The position numbers were made by a program, and so were the translations under genes. A stretch of DNA of 64,000 nucleotides. Source: Moorena bouillonii PNG. Its GTDB lineage: Bacteria; Cyanobacteriota; Cyanobacteriia; Cyanobacteriales; Coleofasciculaceae. Under the pieces are notes generated by a model. It saw nothing but the letters and a program-made list of their open reading frames with translations, ran no database searches and was not told the DNA's origin. Below are positions 44,746 through 54,861 of the stretch, piece after piece. The stretch covers positions 3,092,280-3,156,279 of the forward strand of contig NZ_MKZS01000001.1 in assembly GCF_001942495.1 (NCBI RefSeq), written 5' to 3'. Each line of letters starts with the position of its first letter. Position 1 is the first letter of the stretch.

Positions 44746-47700
44746 ATGAAAAATATTCAACGTCCCAATTACTTTACTTCCCAGTTTCTAGTAGAAGAAG
44801 ATTTTAAGGATGAGCAAGCCTACCATCGTGACATGCGCCTGCGTCACAATCGTTTACTCCATGAATGGGGTGTGGTGGAAGGATTAGAAGTAACTAAAGC
44901 CGGGGATAAAAAAATTGCCGTTAGTAAGGGTATGGCCATTGATAAAGATGGTCAAGAAATTATTGTTTTACCAAATTGTACAGTACCGGACACGATTAAC
45001 ACGATTAACTTAGATGGATTACCACTCAAGACAACTATTGAAATTACCGTCATGTATCGGGAAATTAAGGACAAGGGTTACCGAGTAGGTAGCGAGATCA
45101 AATACACTCGCACCACTGAACGTCCCAAGTTTGTCATTTACGGGAGTAACACAAGTCAAGACAATCTCCAAGACGGTAATGTAGATTTAAAAAATGCGGA
45201 TAGTGACCCTAGGGATGATAAAGAGATTCTGTTGGCACGGGTGACCCTAGACAACAACGGTAAGGTTAGTGCAGTGGATAATTCTGTACGCAAGCTTGCT
45301 GGTGCTAAGTTATCTACTGCAGATGCTTTTCGAGTCAGATACGACTACAATTTCTTTGGGGCTAATCAAGATGCTTTAGTGATTGAACAAAGAGATCTTA
45401 ATCACCCTAATCCTGATGGAGGGATTGCTTTTGTTAATACGGGTGACGATGGAGTTGTAGAAACTGCCCTTGTTATTAAAGGAAACAGCAATGTAGGTAT
45501 TGGGACAAATAATCCTAGTGAAAAATTAGAGGTGGCTGGAACTGTTAAGGCCACCAACTTAAACCTGACAGGAGACTCAACCATCGATGGTTCCCTAACC
45601 GTTGCTGGAAACCTGGAAGTACAGGGGGATGTGATTGCCCGTGATACCGAGCATATGCCTGGGAATGTGTCCTTGGGGAATGGTGATAATGATCAAGTGA
45701 TAATTGCAGGGGTAATTCGCTCAGAGCATTCATCTGGGGCGCTGAGGGTGGATGATGCGTTACATACCACTGGTGCTCTGACAGTGGATGGCAATGTAGG
45801 CATTGGCACAACCTCTATTCATAATCCTCAGGATTGGCACAAAGTTTTAGACATCTTAGGTTCACAGCATGCTCGGTTAAATGTCAGGTCTGGTGGTGGG
45901 GTAGTAACCAGTGTTTTTAGTCATGATGATTGGAATGGAGCCAGAGGCGTAATTGGAACGGAATCGAACCACCCATTAACCTTTGCTACTAACTATCAAC
46001 ACCGTATGACGATTGACCCCAATGGCAATGTGGGTATTGGGACAACTAATCCACAATCCCTTTTGCAAGTTGGAGATGGATTAGGAGGTGGTAATCGCCC
46101 CTGGATGACAACAGGACTACAAGTTGCTTGGGATAGTGACAATGTATTTCTAGGATTGAAAGATGAAGGGGCAGATCGCAAAGATTCTGTACTGGCATGG
46201 GGAGATAATACCAATGATGTATTCAGATTCATTTTTGCAGCGACCGGCGGTGCTGCAGATGGTCAAGAAATAATGAGGTTACAGCCAAACGGCAATGTCG
46301 GTATTGGCACAAATAATCCTACTGAAAAATTAGAGGTGGCTGGAACTGTTAAGGCCACCAACTTAAACCTGACAGGAGACTCAACCATCGATGGTTCCCT
46401 GACAGTGAATGGTTTGCTGGAAGTAAAAGGGAATGTGTCCTTGGGGGATGCGGATAATGATGAAGTCAAAGTTACAGGGGTAATTCGCTCAGGGCATTCA
46501 TCTGGGGCACTGAGGGTGGATGATGCTTTACATACCACTGGTGCTCTGACAGTGGATGGTAATGTCGGTATTGGGACAACCAATCCTAGTGAAAAATTAG
46601 AGGTGGCTGGAACTGTCAAGGCCACTAACTTTGAAGGGGATGGTTCGGCTTTAACTGGTATTAGTGCTGGAAAGTGGTCTGATGGTGGTAGTAACAAGAT
46701 TTACTATAATGCTGGCAATGTCGGCATTGGGACAAATAATCCTATTGAAAAATTAGAGGTGGATGGAGCTGTTAAGGCAAAGTCGCTGACTATCGAAGAC
46801 AACCTCACTGTCAATGGCAAGATTACAACCTCTGGCATGATTAGGGGGTCATCAATGCCGCCTAATCTAATCAGAAATTCCTACATGAATATACTCGATG
46901 GCAACAAGCCTGCTGGGTACAGAATCGATGGGAATGTTACTTTAGAAGCAGCCCACCCTTTCACGAAAGGGTTTGAAGGACCCTATGTAGGCGAAAAACC
47001 ACCCAATGCTGCCGATAGTGTAGATGATGCAACCGAAGAAAATCCTTATTGGTTTGGCATATTTAACAAAGGTGCGCGAATAAAAAGAGGTGGTTTAGCT
47101 GATGGTTGGGCTAGTTTTCCTGACGGTAAGATTTTGAAAATTACTGGGGATAATTCAGGACAACATACCATGATACTTTTTCCCTTTGAGTCCCGAGGTA
47201 ATTTTTTAACCAAAAAGTACGTACATCTCAAAGCTTGGCTCAAGATTTCTTCCGGTAAACAAGTGGGATTTGGCGAACTTGCTGGGTGGGGTAACGGAAA
47301 GCCTAATAGTGGATTGATAATTACCAAGGAACAAAGTGATAATGCTCCAGATGGTTGGTATCGAGTAGATGGCGTAATTCCCACATCTGAGGTAACGAGG
47401 TTGGGTGGTCAGAGTTTTTCTATGGGTATAGCGGGTGACGACGCTGACGGATCTTTTGAAGTATATCTAGCCTTACCATACCTAGCCAATTTAGATAATG
47501 ATAGCTGGCTTCCTAGTGTTTCTGATATGCTTTCGCGGGATGGGTTAACAGTTCATCCTACTTCTGGTAATGTTGGCATTGGGACAACAAATCCTAGTAC
47601 AAAATTAGAGGTAGATGGAACTGTCCAAGCCACTAGGTTTGAAGGGGATGGTTCTGGTTTAACTGGTATTAGCGCTGGTGGCACAAAGTGGTCTGATGGT

Positions 47701-48756
47701 GGTAGTAACAGGATTTACTATAATGCTGGCAATGTCGGCATTGGGACAAATAATCCTAGTCAAAAATTAGAGGTGGCTGGAACTGTTAAGGCCACTAAAT
47801 TTGAGGGGGTAGGAGACTCAACCATCGATGGTTCCCTAACCATTGCTGGAAACCTGGAAGTACAGGGAGATGTGATTGCCCGTGATACCGAGCATATTGC
47901 CGGAAATGTCTCCTTGGGGGATGCTGATAATGATGAAGTGAAAATTACCGGAGTGCTGCGCTCGGGACACTCCTCAGGGGCGCTTAGGATAGATGATGCT
48001 TTACATACCACTGGTGCTCTGACAGTGGATGGGAGTCTCAGTGTTAGTAATGCGATCGCTACTGCTCAATTAAGTGTCACAGATCGGGTCACAGGTTCCC
48101 TAACCGTAGAGAATAATCTAACTGTGGGTGGTTCCCTTACTACCAGTGAACTAAATGCCACAGGAACTATTCAGGCAAAATATCTATCACTTGCCCAAAG
48201 TGGTGCTCGGAATAGCAATATGGCAACCTTTGCGAGTAAGAATCCAGAGCCTCCTTTCGTTAACTGGTATCACAATAAATCAGGGGGTGATACGGTTCGC
48301 TACGGGTATATTCAGGCTGGAGATTTTGGTCAACACAAAGAGTTTAGATTTAGGGTAGAAAACCAAGCTAATTTTACATTCCTCAACGGCAATGTCGGCA
48401 TTGGCACAAATAATCCTAGTCAAAAATTAGAGGTGGCTGGAACTGTTAAGGCCACTAAATTTGAAGGGGATGGTTCTGTAGGTAATGCCGAATTAGCTAA
48501 TAACTCCGTGACCAATGCCAAAATTGCCAATGATGCGGTCAACGCTGCCAAGATTCAAAACGGTTCTGTCGGTAATGCGAAATTAGCCGATAACTCCGTG
48601 ACCAATCAAAAAATTGCTGATAACAGTATTAGTATGGATAAATTGGATGATGAGACTAGGAATGCAGTGAATCAAGCTTCTCAGGTCGAACGTCTAGAAG
48701 GGCTAATTTTGGGTCTAGAATTTAGAATTTCAGGGTTAGAAAGGGGAAATTTGTAG
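44746..48756 (+). CDS. Tail-fibre-like repeat protein with eCIS/phage-type N-terminal domain
   Basis: 1336 aa. N-terminal about 190 residues (RPNYFTSQFLVEEDF ... HNRLLHEWGVVEGLEV) look like the head domain of fibre proteins in contractile-injection loci. The rest has nine NVGIGT motifs, with long near-identical blocks (KLEVAGTVKATNL, HSSGALRVDDALHTTGALTV). A different domain of about 230 residues (about 700-930, LIRNSYMNILDGNKPAGYRI onward) interrupts them and looks like a beta-sandwich or carbohydrate-binding insert. The C-terminal end is a short coiled coil (VERLEGLILGLEFRISGLE) fit for trimerisation. Likely the target-binding fibre. 131 bp before the DUF4157 gene, same strand. Confidence 0.78.
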   Translation: MKNIQRPNYFTSQFLVEEDFKDEQAYHRDMRLRHNRLLHEWGVVEGLEVTKAGDKKIAVSKGMAIDKDGQEIIVLPNCTVPDTINTINLDGLPLKTTIEITVMYREIKDKGYRVGSEIKYTRTTERPKFVIYGSNTSQDNLQDGNVDLKNADSDPRDDKEILLARVTLDNNGKVSAVDNSVRKLAGAKLSTADAFRVRYDYNFFGANQDALVIEQRDLNHPNPDGGIAFVNTGDDGVVETALVIKGNSNVGIGTNNPSEKLEVAGTVKATNLNLTGDSTIDGSLTVAGNLEVQGDVIARDTEHMPGNVSLGNGDNDQVIIAGVIRSEHSSGALRVDDALHTTGALTVDGNVGIGTTSIHNPQDWHKVLDILGSQHARLNVRSGGGVVTSVFSHDDWNGARGVIGTESNHPLTFATNYQHRMTIDPNGNVGIGTTNPQSLLQVGDGLGGGNRPWMTTGLQVAWDSDNVFLGLKDEGADRKDSVLAWGDNTNDVFRFIFAATGGAADGQEIMRLQPNGNVGIGTNNPTEKLEVAGTVKATNLNLTGDSTIDGSLTVNGLLEVKGNVSLGDADNDEVKVTGVIRSGHSSGALRVDDALHTTGALTVDGNVGIGTTNPSEKLEVAGTVKATNFEGDGSALTGISAGKWSDGGSNKIYYNAGNVGIGTNNPIEKLEVDGAVKAKSLTIEDNLTVNGKITTSGMIRGSSMPPNLIRNSYMNILDGNKPAGYRIDGNVTLEAAHPFTKGFEGPYVGEKPPNAADSVDDATEENPYWFGIFNKGARIKRGGLADGWASFPDGKILKITGDNSGQHTMILFPFESRGNFLTKKYVHLKAWLKISSGKQVGFGELAGWGNGKPNSGLIITKEQSDNAPDGWYRVDGVIPTSEVTRLGGQSFSMGIAGDDADGSFEVYLALPYLANLDNDSWLPSVSDMLSRDGLTVHPTSGNVGIGTTNPSTKLEVDGTVQATRFEGDGSGLTGISAGGTKWSDGGSNRIYYNAGNVGIGTNNPSQKLEVAGTVKATKFEGVGDSTIDGSLTIAGNLEVQGDVIARDTEHIAGNVSLGDADNDEVKITGVLRSGHSSGALRIDDALHTTGALTVDGSLSVSNAIATAQLSVTDRVTGSLTVENNLTVGGSLTTSELNATGTIQAKYLSLAQSGARNSNMATFASKNPEPPFVNWYHNKSGGDTVRYGYIQAGDFGQHKEFRFRVENQANFTFLNGNVGIGTNNPSQKLEVAGTVKATKFEGDGSVGNAELANNSVTNAKIANDAVNAAKIQNGSVGNAKLADNSVTNQKIADNSISMDKLDDETRNAVNQASQVERLEGLILGLEFRISGLERGNL

Positions 48757-48896
48757 AAATGCGAGTAGATTTTCCTATCGCTGTTCCTGACTCAGATTTT
48801 CCTGATCAAGAAAATTCAAGCTAATACTTTAAAGCTTAAAGACGTTATGATCAAGCAAGGATATTAGCAGTAATACCCAAGAAAAAGGTGAACCAT

Positions 48897-51800
48897 ATGG
48901 GATATCAACGGGCAAGCCAAACTAAAAACAACCAAACAACCCCAAAGGGAAAAACCGTTCAAGCCAAGCCAACCCCCTTGGGTACCCATAGTCCGGTTCA
49001 CCCGATGCTGCAACTCCAACGAAAACTGGGAAACCAAGCGGTCAATCGTCTGATCCAGACAAAAATGCAAGTGGGGGAACCAGATGATGTGTACGAGAAG
49101 GAGGCAGACAGTGTTGCAGCCCAAGTAATGCGCATGCCAGCACCCTCAGTGCAAAATTCCATGGAGGAAGAGGAGGTTCAAACTAAGCCGATAGCGCTAC
49201 AGTTACAATCCGAGGAAGAGGAAATTCAAACTAAGCCGATAGGGCTACAGTTACAATCGGACGAAGAAGAAATTCAAACTAAGCCGATAGCGCTACAGTT
49301 ACAATCCCAGGAAGAGGAAATACAAACTAAGCCCATAGCGCTACAGTTACAATCCCAGGAAGAGGAAATACAAACTAAGCCCATAGCGCTACAGTTACAA
49401 TCCCAGGAAGAAGAAATACAAACTAAGCCCTATGGGCTACAGTTACAATCCGAGGAAGAGGAAATACAAACTAAAGCAAATCCTGGTCAAACCCCAACAG
49501 TATCCCCTAATTTAGAAACCAAAATCCAATCCCGACGGGGAACGGGTCAACCTCTACCGGAGAATACCCGCAGTTTCATGGCATCCCGCTTTGGTAATGA
49601 TTTTAGCGGAGTAAAAGTCCATACAGACTCGATAGCAGCATCAGCAGCCCAAGAATTAAATGCCCAGGCTTTCACCACCGGTCAAGATATCTTTTTCGGT
49701 TCCGGTTACTACGAACCCCATACCACTAAAGGGAAAACCCTCTTAGCCCACGAACTTACCCACACGATTCAGCAACAGCCTAGTGTTGCCGGGAGCTCTA
49801 TTCAGGGTCGTGAGGGTATGAATGACAGTGAAACCGCAACCATTTCACCCACAGCCCCAGCCCCAGCACCTTCCTCCCCCACATCAGTACCACCCCCAAC
49901 TACCACAACCCAACCTCCCGAAGTTACTGTTACCGCCACATCCCCAGAAGCAACTGCTGCCCCACCAGCAATAACTGAACAGACCACAGCATCAGTTTCC
50001 GCAGAAGCTCCCCCAGAATCAGTAACTCCCCAACCTGCAGGGGAAACAGGAAGTGTTGGTGTGGAATTGCTCATGCCCGAACCTCCTTCGGAACTTTCCC
50101 CAGAAGCTCAAAACCGCCTCGCACAAGTTCAAAGCAATGCTGCTACGGCTGCTGCCACAGAATCTGAACTTCCCAGTGCAGAAGCTAACGTTGCCAGTGC
50201 CCGTAGTGCAGTAACAGAACCAGAGGAAGAAACCAGTGCCCGTGCAGGGGAAGCTTTGGTGGAAGCCCTCGGCGAACGACCCCAGCCCAGTCCTGAAATT
50301 GAAGCTCTGTGTCAGAGAATTTATCAGATAATTCGCAGTAAGCGTCCCCCCGATGAAGAATCCCTCGTGGATGCTGACCCCACAGAAGCTGCCCAGGAAG
50401 CAGGGGGTGAACTGAATCAATCCATTCAAAGTAACATAGAGCAAGTCGAAAGTAGTTATGACCAACTAGACCAACAACCAGAAGGCACTGCCCAACAGCA
50501 ACCCCAAGCACTGGAAGTTCCCCCGGAAACCGTAGAAACCCCAGAAATCAATGCCGAAGCTGCTGTTCCTGACCCCGTAACCCCAGAAGCAGTGTCCCTA
50601 GATGCAGATGTTGCTGCCAGTAGCACTCGCATGGAAGAAGCGGGGATGAATACGGAAGCTGCCCAGTTAGTGGAAACAGGTCCCATTGCAGAAGCGAGGG
50701 CAGCTCAGGGAGAACTTCAGGAAACAGCCCAGCGAGATCCAGCAGAGGTTCTTGCCGAGCAACAAGAAGCTTTAGCCAATGCCAGTTCTGATATGGCAGC
50801 TTTGCAGGAAGCAGCACTTAATGCCCTAGCTACCTCCCGTGCATCCACCGTCGGCGGAGTACATAGCCAACAGACAGAAATGGTGGGTTCCGAAGAGCAA
50901 ATGCGCACCCAAATAAGTGCCCAAGCTCAAGGAATTTTTGCCCATGCCCAAAACCAAGTTAATACCCTCCTCACGCCCCTATCTCAAACAGCCATGAATC
51001 GATGGGAAACCGGAGCAGCAGTTCTTTCTGAGCAGTTCCGGCAAAGTCTATCTCGGGTAAAACGCTGGGTCGATGAGCGTCACGAAAGTACGGTGCTGGC
51101 AGTGGTGGATTATTTTACCGGTTTACCTGACTGGGTAACGGAGGAATACGACAAAGCGGAACAGGCTTTTGGTGATGGGGTTTGTAACCTGATCCGGGAA
51201 ATTTCGGCAGAGGTAAATGGGGTAATTGCTACCTGCGAAGCAATCATAGATCAAGCCCGTCAGGAGATTAATAATCTCTTTACCAATCTGCCAGCAGAAC
51301 TACAGGAATGGGCAGCATCGGAACAGGAAAGGTTTAATGCTCAACTCGACGGCTTGCATCAGCAAGTAATGTCAACCCGCGATAACTTTAACAGTGACCT
51401 GGCTAACCGTGCAGCTCAATCCGTACAAGAGGTGCGCCAAGAAATTCACGAGTTGCGTGAAGCTGCTGGAGGGTTAATTGGGCGCGTTGTTAATGCGGTT
51501 AACCAATTCCTGGAAGATCCCGCTAAGTTTATTATTGAGGGATTGTTAGCATTAGTGGGCATTGCAGCCTCTGCTTTCTGGGCAGTGGTAAACCGCATTG
51601 GAGATGTGATTGACGATATTGCTGAAAATCCCTTGGGATTTGCCGAGAATTTACTGGCAGCCATTGGTCAGGGATTTGCTCAGTTCTTCGACAAAATTGG
51701 TAGCTACCTGCTCGATGGCTTACTAGAATGGCTATTTTCTGGTTTAGGAGCTGTGGGAGTGCAAATTCCCTCTGATTTTTCCCTATCGAGTGTTATTACC

Positions 51801-53954
51801 TTCTTCTTGGAATTAATGGGTATTACCTGGGAGCGAATTCGGGGCTTACTGGCTCGGCACATTGGGGAGGAAAATATCGCCTTAATTGAACAAGCCTATG
51901 AACTCATCGCTGACTTAATTACCATGGGTCCCCAGGGAATTTTTGAGATGATTAAAGAACAGTTAGATCCCCAGAATATCCTGGACATGGTAATGCAATC
52001 AGCAATTGATTTCTTGCAGGAAACCTTGATTGCCCAGGTGAGTGTTCGGGTGCTGGCTATGTTTAACCCCGTGGGAGCAATTGTTCAGGCGATAGAAGTA
52101 ATTTATAAGGTACTTAAGTGGATTTTTGAAAATGCAGCTCGCATCTTTAGCCTGGTGGAAACTGTGGTTAATGGTATGGCGGATATTATTGCTGGTAATG
52201 TTAGCGGTATGGCAAATGCGGTTGAGCAGGCACTAGCAAGGTTGGTGGTTCCCGTCATTGATTTCTTTGCCGGTTTAGTTAATTTAGGTAATTTGCCAGA
52301 TCGTATTGCGGATACGATTCGCGGTTTCCAAGAGTGGGTTGAGGGTATTCTGGAACGGGTGATTGCTTGGTTGGCGGAAAGGGCGAGGGCGTTGTTGAGG
52401 AGTTTGGGGATTGGGGGTGAAGAGGATGATCAGGTAGGACCAGATGGACAGCTCAGCGATGTTGTTGTGGGTGAAACTATCAATTTTACAGGTGGCAACG
52501 AGAACCATCGTATTTATGTTTCTGTTAGTGGGTCTGAAGTGGAATTGATGGTGGCAAGTAGTAGACCGCTACCTCTCTCTAGTAAGCTAACTGAATGGGA
52601 AAGCTCTCTCTCAACGCTTGCATCTCCACAACAGCAACAAGCTAGTGCCCTGATTGCTACAGTTAGAAGCCAGTACAATATTGTTGTAAAAGAGGGAGAA
52701 GAGGCTAACCAGGCAATTAGTCAAGCGCAACGAACCCCCAATGAAAACACAACAGCGCAAGCACAGCAACAAGACAATGAGGTAGAAGCAGCGGAAAGAA
52801 GTATCACGCCTGAACTAGGTGAATTGTTTGACATCTTTGAAGGTGGCATTCCATTCCAACCGATTGAGGAAACGATTCAACTTGAAGGAGGTACTGATCG
52901 ACTGTCTATAAGACCAGGCAACCGAGGGAATCTTGATGTATTTGTCAAAAATAGTGAAATTACATCTTTATTTGTCAGTATTATCTCAGGTCCGCTTGGA
53001 AATGCCATTCATAATCATGGCACCATTTTAGCCGAATCCATTGCAGATAATATTGATCCTCAACTTGATGAAATAAGATCTGTGCATATTAATGACGGAA
53101 GAGTTGCCTCTAGCTCACTCGAATTACTTAATTCCCATGCAAGAACAATTAGTCAGCAATTATCCAGGTTTGGACCTGCCATGAAAGCTCCTTCCCTCTC
53201 AAGACTGTTGAGTCTTGAGCCGATTCAGAGGTACCGAGTTGGCTTTAATCAACAAATGGGAAATCACCCAACAATCATTGCTGAATACGATAGACAGCTA
53301 CACGAACAGGAAATTGGTCTCAATGCCATAACACTGGATCAGTGGATTGTTAACAGGAATGCTTATTCTCTCAATCAAAATCAAATTGAGCAAATTGACA
53401 GTGATGAAAGAGAAACTGTTTTAAGAGAACTCCGTGAACGTGCTTTAGCAGCTCAAGAAACCGCAAGAGGACGAAAGCCAAGGTTCCAGCAAGCTGCCGA
53501 TGAGGTAGAAAGAGCACTTGAAAATCCAGAATACATCCCCAATTTTAATAAGTTAAAGTTAGTAACTAATCGATTTGGTAATGAACGAGCTTGGCGCAGG
53601 CAAAATAGAGAAGGAATTGCAGCCCTATTACAACAACTTAGGAGTGAAACAGATGATTGGAAACTTATTTTTAAGAGAGCTGCTGTTCTGCACAATGCTG
53701 ATCAAATAGCAGGAGGATTTGGCACAATCCCGAATGTAAACATTGTTCCTAGACCTTCAGAAAATGATAGTGATGAGGCTTGGCAGAATTATCTTCAACA
53801 GCTCCGAAGATATGTCGGATCATCCCGAATCAATTCTGGAATAGGTTCACTTTGGAGAACCAAAATAGATGCTCTGGAAGATTATATTAGAAGCAACTAT
53901 CAATCTCAAGGATGGTCTATTTGGAGAATGAATGTGGAACTCAGTAGAGAGTAA
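48897..53954 (+). CDS. DUF4157 eCIS-type cargo protein with C-terminal Ntox15/Tde-like DNase domain
   Basis: 1685 aa from ATG 48897 (AAAAAGG 8 nt upstream); a GTG 9 nt earlier is possible. Residues about 90-195 are seven 16-residue repeats (EEEIQTKPIALQLQSQ). DUF4157 is about 202-295, with the peptidase-like HELTH at 285-289. Then comes a Pro/Thr/Glu/Ala-rich stretch, a long helical region, and hydrophobic amphipathic helices about 875-1180. The C-terminal end carries LHNADQIAGG (His1599, Asp1602; HxxD) and INSGIGSLW, as I know them from the Ntox15 (toxin_43/Tde) DNases of type VI secretion. DUF4157 marks many cargo proteins of extracellular contractile injection systems. The gene ends 17 bp before its candidate immunity gene. 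DNase activity is inferred. Confidence 0.82.
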   Translation: MGYQRASQTKNNQTTPKGKTVQAKPTPLGTHSPVHPMLQLQRKLGNQAVNRLIQTKMQVGEPDDVYEKEADSVAAQVMRMPAPSVQNSMEEEEVQTKPIALQLQSEEEEIQTKPIGLQLQSDEEEIQTKPIALQLQSQEEEIQTKPIALQLQSQEEEIQTKPIALQLQSQEEEIQTKPYGLQLQSEEEEIQTKANPGQTPTVSPNLETKIQSRRGTGQPLPENTRSFMASRFGNDFSGVKVHTDSIAASAAQELNAQAFTTGQDIFFGSGYYEPHTTKGKTLLAHELTHTIQQQPSVAGSSIQGREGMNDSETATISPTAPAPAPSSPTSVPPPTTTTQPPEVTVTATSPEATAAPPAITEQTTASVSAEAPPESVTPQPAGETGSVGVELLMPEPPSELSPEAQNRLAQVQSNAATAAATESELPSAEANVASARSAVTEPEEETSARAGEALVEALGERPQPSPEIEALCQRIYQIIRSKRPPDEESLVDADPTEAAQEAGGELNQSIQSNIEQVESSYDQLDQQPEGTAQQQPQALEVPPETVETPEINAEAAVPDPVTPEAVSLDADVAASSTRMEEAGMNTEAAQLVETGPIAEARAAQGELQETAQRDPAEVLAEQQEALANASSDMAALQEAALNALATSRASTVGGVHSQQTEMVGSEEQMRTQISAQAQGIFAHAQNQVNTLLTPLSQTAMNRWETGAAVLSEQFRQSLSRVKRWVDERHESTVLAVVDYFTGLPDWVTEEYDKAEQAFGDGVCNLIREISAEVNGVIATCEAIIDQARQEINNLFTNLPAELQEWAASEQERFNAQLDGLHQQVMSTRDNFNSDLANRAAQSVQEVRQEIHELREAAGGLIGRVVNAVNQFLEDPAKFIIEGLLALVGIAASAFWAVVNRIGDVIDDIAENPLGFAENLLAAIGQGFAQFFDKIGSYLLDGLLEWLFSGLGAVGVQIPSDFSLSSVITFFLELMGITWERIRGLLARHIGEENIALIEQAYELIADLITMGPQGIFEMIKEQLDPQNILDMVMQSAIDFLQETLIAQVSVRVLAMFNPVGAIVQAIEVIYKVLKWIFENAARIFSLVETVVNGMADIIAGNVSGMANAVEQALARLVVPVIDFFAGLVNLGNLPDRIADTIRGFQEWVEGILERVIAWLAERARALLRSLGIGGEEDDQVGPDGQLSDVVVGETINFTGGNENHRIYVSVSGSEVELMVASSRPLPLSSKLTEWESSLSTLASPQQQQASALIATVRSQYNIVVKEGEEANQAISQAQRTPNENTTAQAQQQDNEVEAAERSITPELGELFDIFEGGIPFQPIEETIQLEGGTDRLSIRPGNRGNLDVFVKNSEITSLFVSIISGPLGNAIHNHGTILAESIADNIDPQLDEIRSVHINDGRVASSSLELLNSHARTISQQLSRFGPAMKAPSLSRLLSLEPIQRYRVGFNQQMGNHPTIIAEYDRQLHEQEIGLNAITLDQWIVNRNAYSLNQNQIEQIDSDERETVLRELRERALAAQETARGRKPRFQQAADEVERALENPEYIPNFNKLKLVTNRFGNERAWRRQNREGIAALLQQLRSETDDWKLIFKRAAVLHNADQIAGGFGTIPNVNIVPRPSENDSDEAWQNYLQQLRRYVGSSRINSGIGSLWRTKIDALEDYIRSNYQSQGWSIWRMNVELSRE
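49164..49482 (+). repeat. 48-bp tandem repeat within the DUF4157 gene
   Basis: Seven copies of a 48-bp unit coding for EEEIQTKPIALQLQSQ with few changes (E/D/Q last residue, A/G). Several copies are near identical in DNA (CAAACTAAGCCCATAGCGCT), so copy number can change by slippage without breaking the frame. Confidence 0.9.
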
Positions 53955-53971
53955 TTAGGTAGGCAGAAAAT

Positions 53972-54574
53972 ATGTCATCAGTTGGAGAAGCTTTCATTCA
54001 AGGAATTGGTCGCCCAGACTTACCTGAAGTATCAGGGATAGATTTTTCTAAGCGCATTGCGCAAAAAGTTTGGGAAGAAGTGCAAGAGGAGATTGGCTCT
54101 GGATGGTTTATGAATAGGTTTTTATATTTATTTGGAGAAAAGCTAGAATATTTATCTCCTTGTATAGATGCATGGAGCTTCTTGTTGGATTCTGAATTAA
54201 ACAGAATAGTTATTGGTAAAAACGCTTATGGTTTTCTATTGATAATGGAAGACCCAAAAACTAAGGGAATTAATGCCCCAATTGGTTTGTTTGATCCATG
54301 GAATATTAGCTATCGTAAGTATGATGGACTGGGTTTTATAAATCTGATTGGTAATTGGTTGCCTCAAGGAAGAGTACCAGGTTTTCTATATAATATTCTG
54401 TATGAAAGCTGGCAAGAAAAAAATAAAAACTATCTCGATTTTTTTGAAATAATTGCCATTAAGCAGCCTTTATCCCTTGGAGGAAAAATAGAAGAGCAAA
54501 ATTTTCAAATTGAGAATATAGTTGAGTACTATCAAACTACTGGTTCTATATATAATAAAGTCTTAAATTCATAA
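53972..54574 (+). CDS. Candidate Tdi-like immunity protein
   Basis: 200 aa, 17 bp after the toxin stop, with TAGGTAGG upstream. Contains WSFLLDSELNRIVIGKNAYG and FLLIMED, close in style to the GAD-like/DUF1851 immunity proteins (Tdi1) that pair with Tde DNases. AT-richer than the toxin gene, as is usual for toxin-immunity tips. No signal or TM: cytosolic, where a DNase would need blocking. It may instead be an unrelated small protein, but position and style agree. Confidence 0.65.
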   Translation: MSSVGEAFIQGIGRPDLPEVSGIDFSKRIAQKVWEEVQEEIGSGWFMNRFLYLFGEKLEYLSPCIDAWSFLLDSELNRIVIGKNAYGFLLIMEDPKTKGINAPIGLFDPWNISYRKYDGLGFINLIGNWLPQGRVPGFLYNILYESWQEKNKNYLDFFEIIAIKQPLSLGGKIEEQNFQIENIVEYYQTTGSIYNKVLNS

Positions 54575-54861
54575 TAATATCAGCCTCTTATCCTGATATT
54601 TATGAATCACAATTTTTCAAAAATCCTCTGGTCTAACCCAGAGCGATCGCGTTTCTTCCTCATCCCTAGCAATATACACGGCGATGATTTTCCCAGCCTT
54701 CATGGAGCAGCATAAAATGGTTGCGATCGTGCCCCGCGTGACCTACGGTCAATCGCTAACCTAACCCAGAATAACTTATAACTCTCAAAGAAGTCGATTA
54801 TTGTATAATAGTTTCGTATCAAGATTTGCATAGATTGCTTATCTGAAGAGGTGATTTTAGA
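54575..54861. other. Gap with mini-ORF and xisI fragment
   Basis: ATG 54602 opens a short frame MNHNFSKILWSNPERSRFFL with an intact HIP1 octamer at 54643-54650. 54672-54758 is about 90 percent identical to 55437-55521, a piece of the broken xisI gene with its repeat. The rest holds the promoter for xisI. Confidence 0.6.
54672..54758 (-). pseudogene. Short xisI fragment plus family A repeat
   Basis: Contains TATACACGGCGATGATTTTC and GAGCAGCATAAAATG, the same as in the xisI copy at 55437-55521, but only about 50 bp of xisI. The two copies are in the same orientation and flank the intact xisI gene. Confidence 0.65.

Noticed and set aside
48759-48824. 21-codon frame MRVDFPIAVPDSDFPDQENS
   Set aside because: Too short and no ribosome site; could be a small peptide but cannot be supported.
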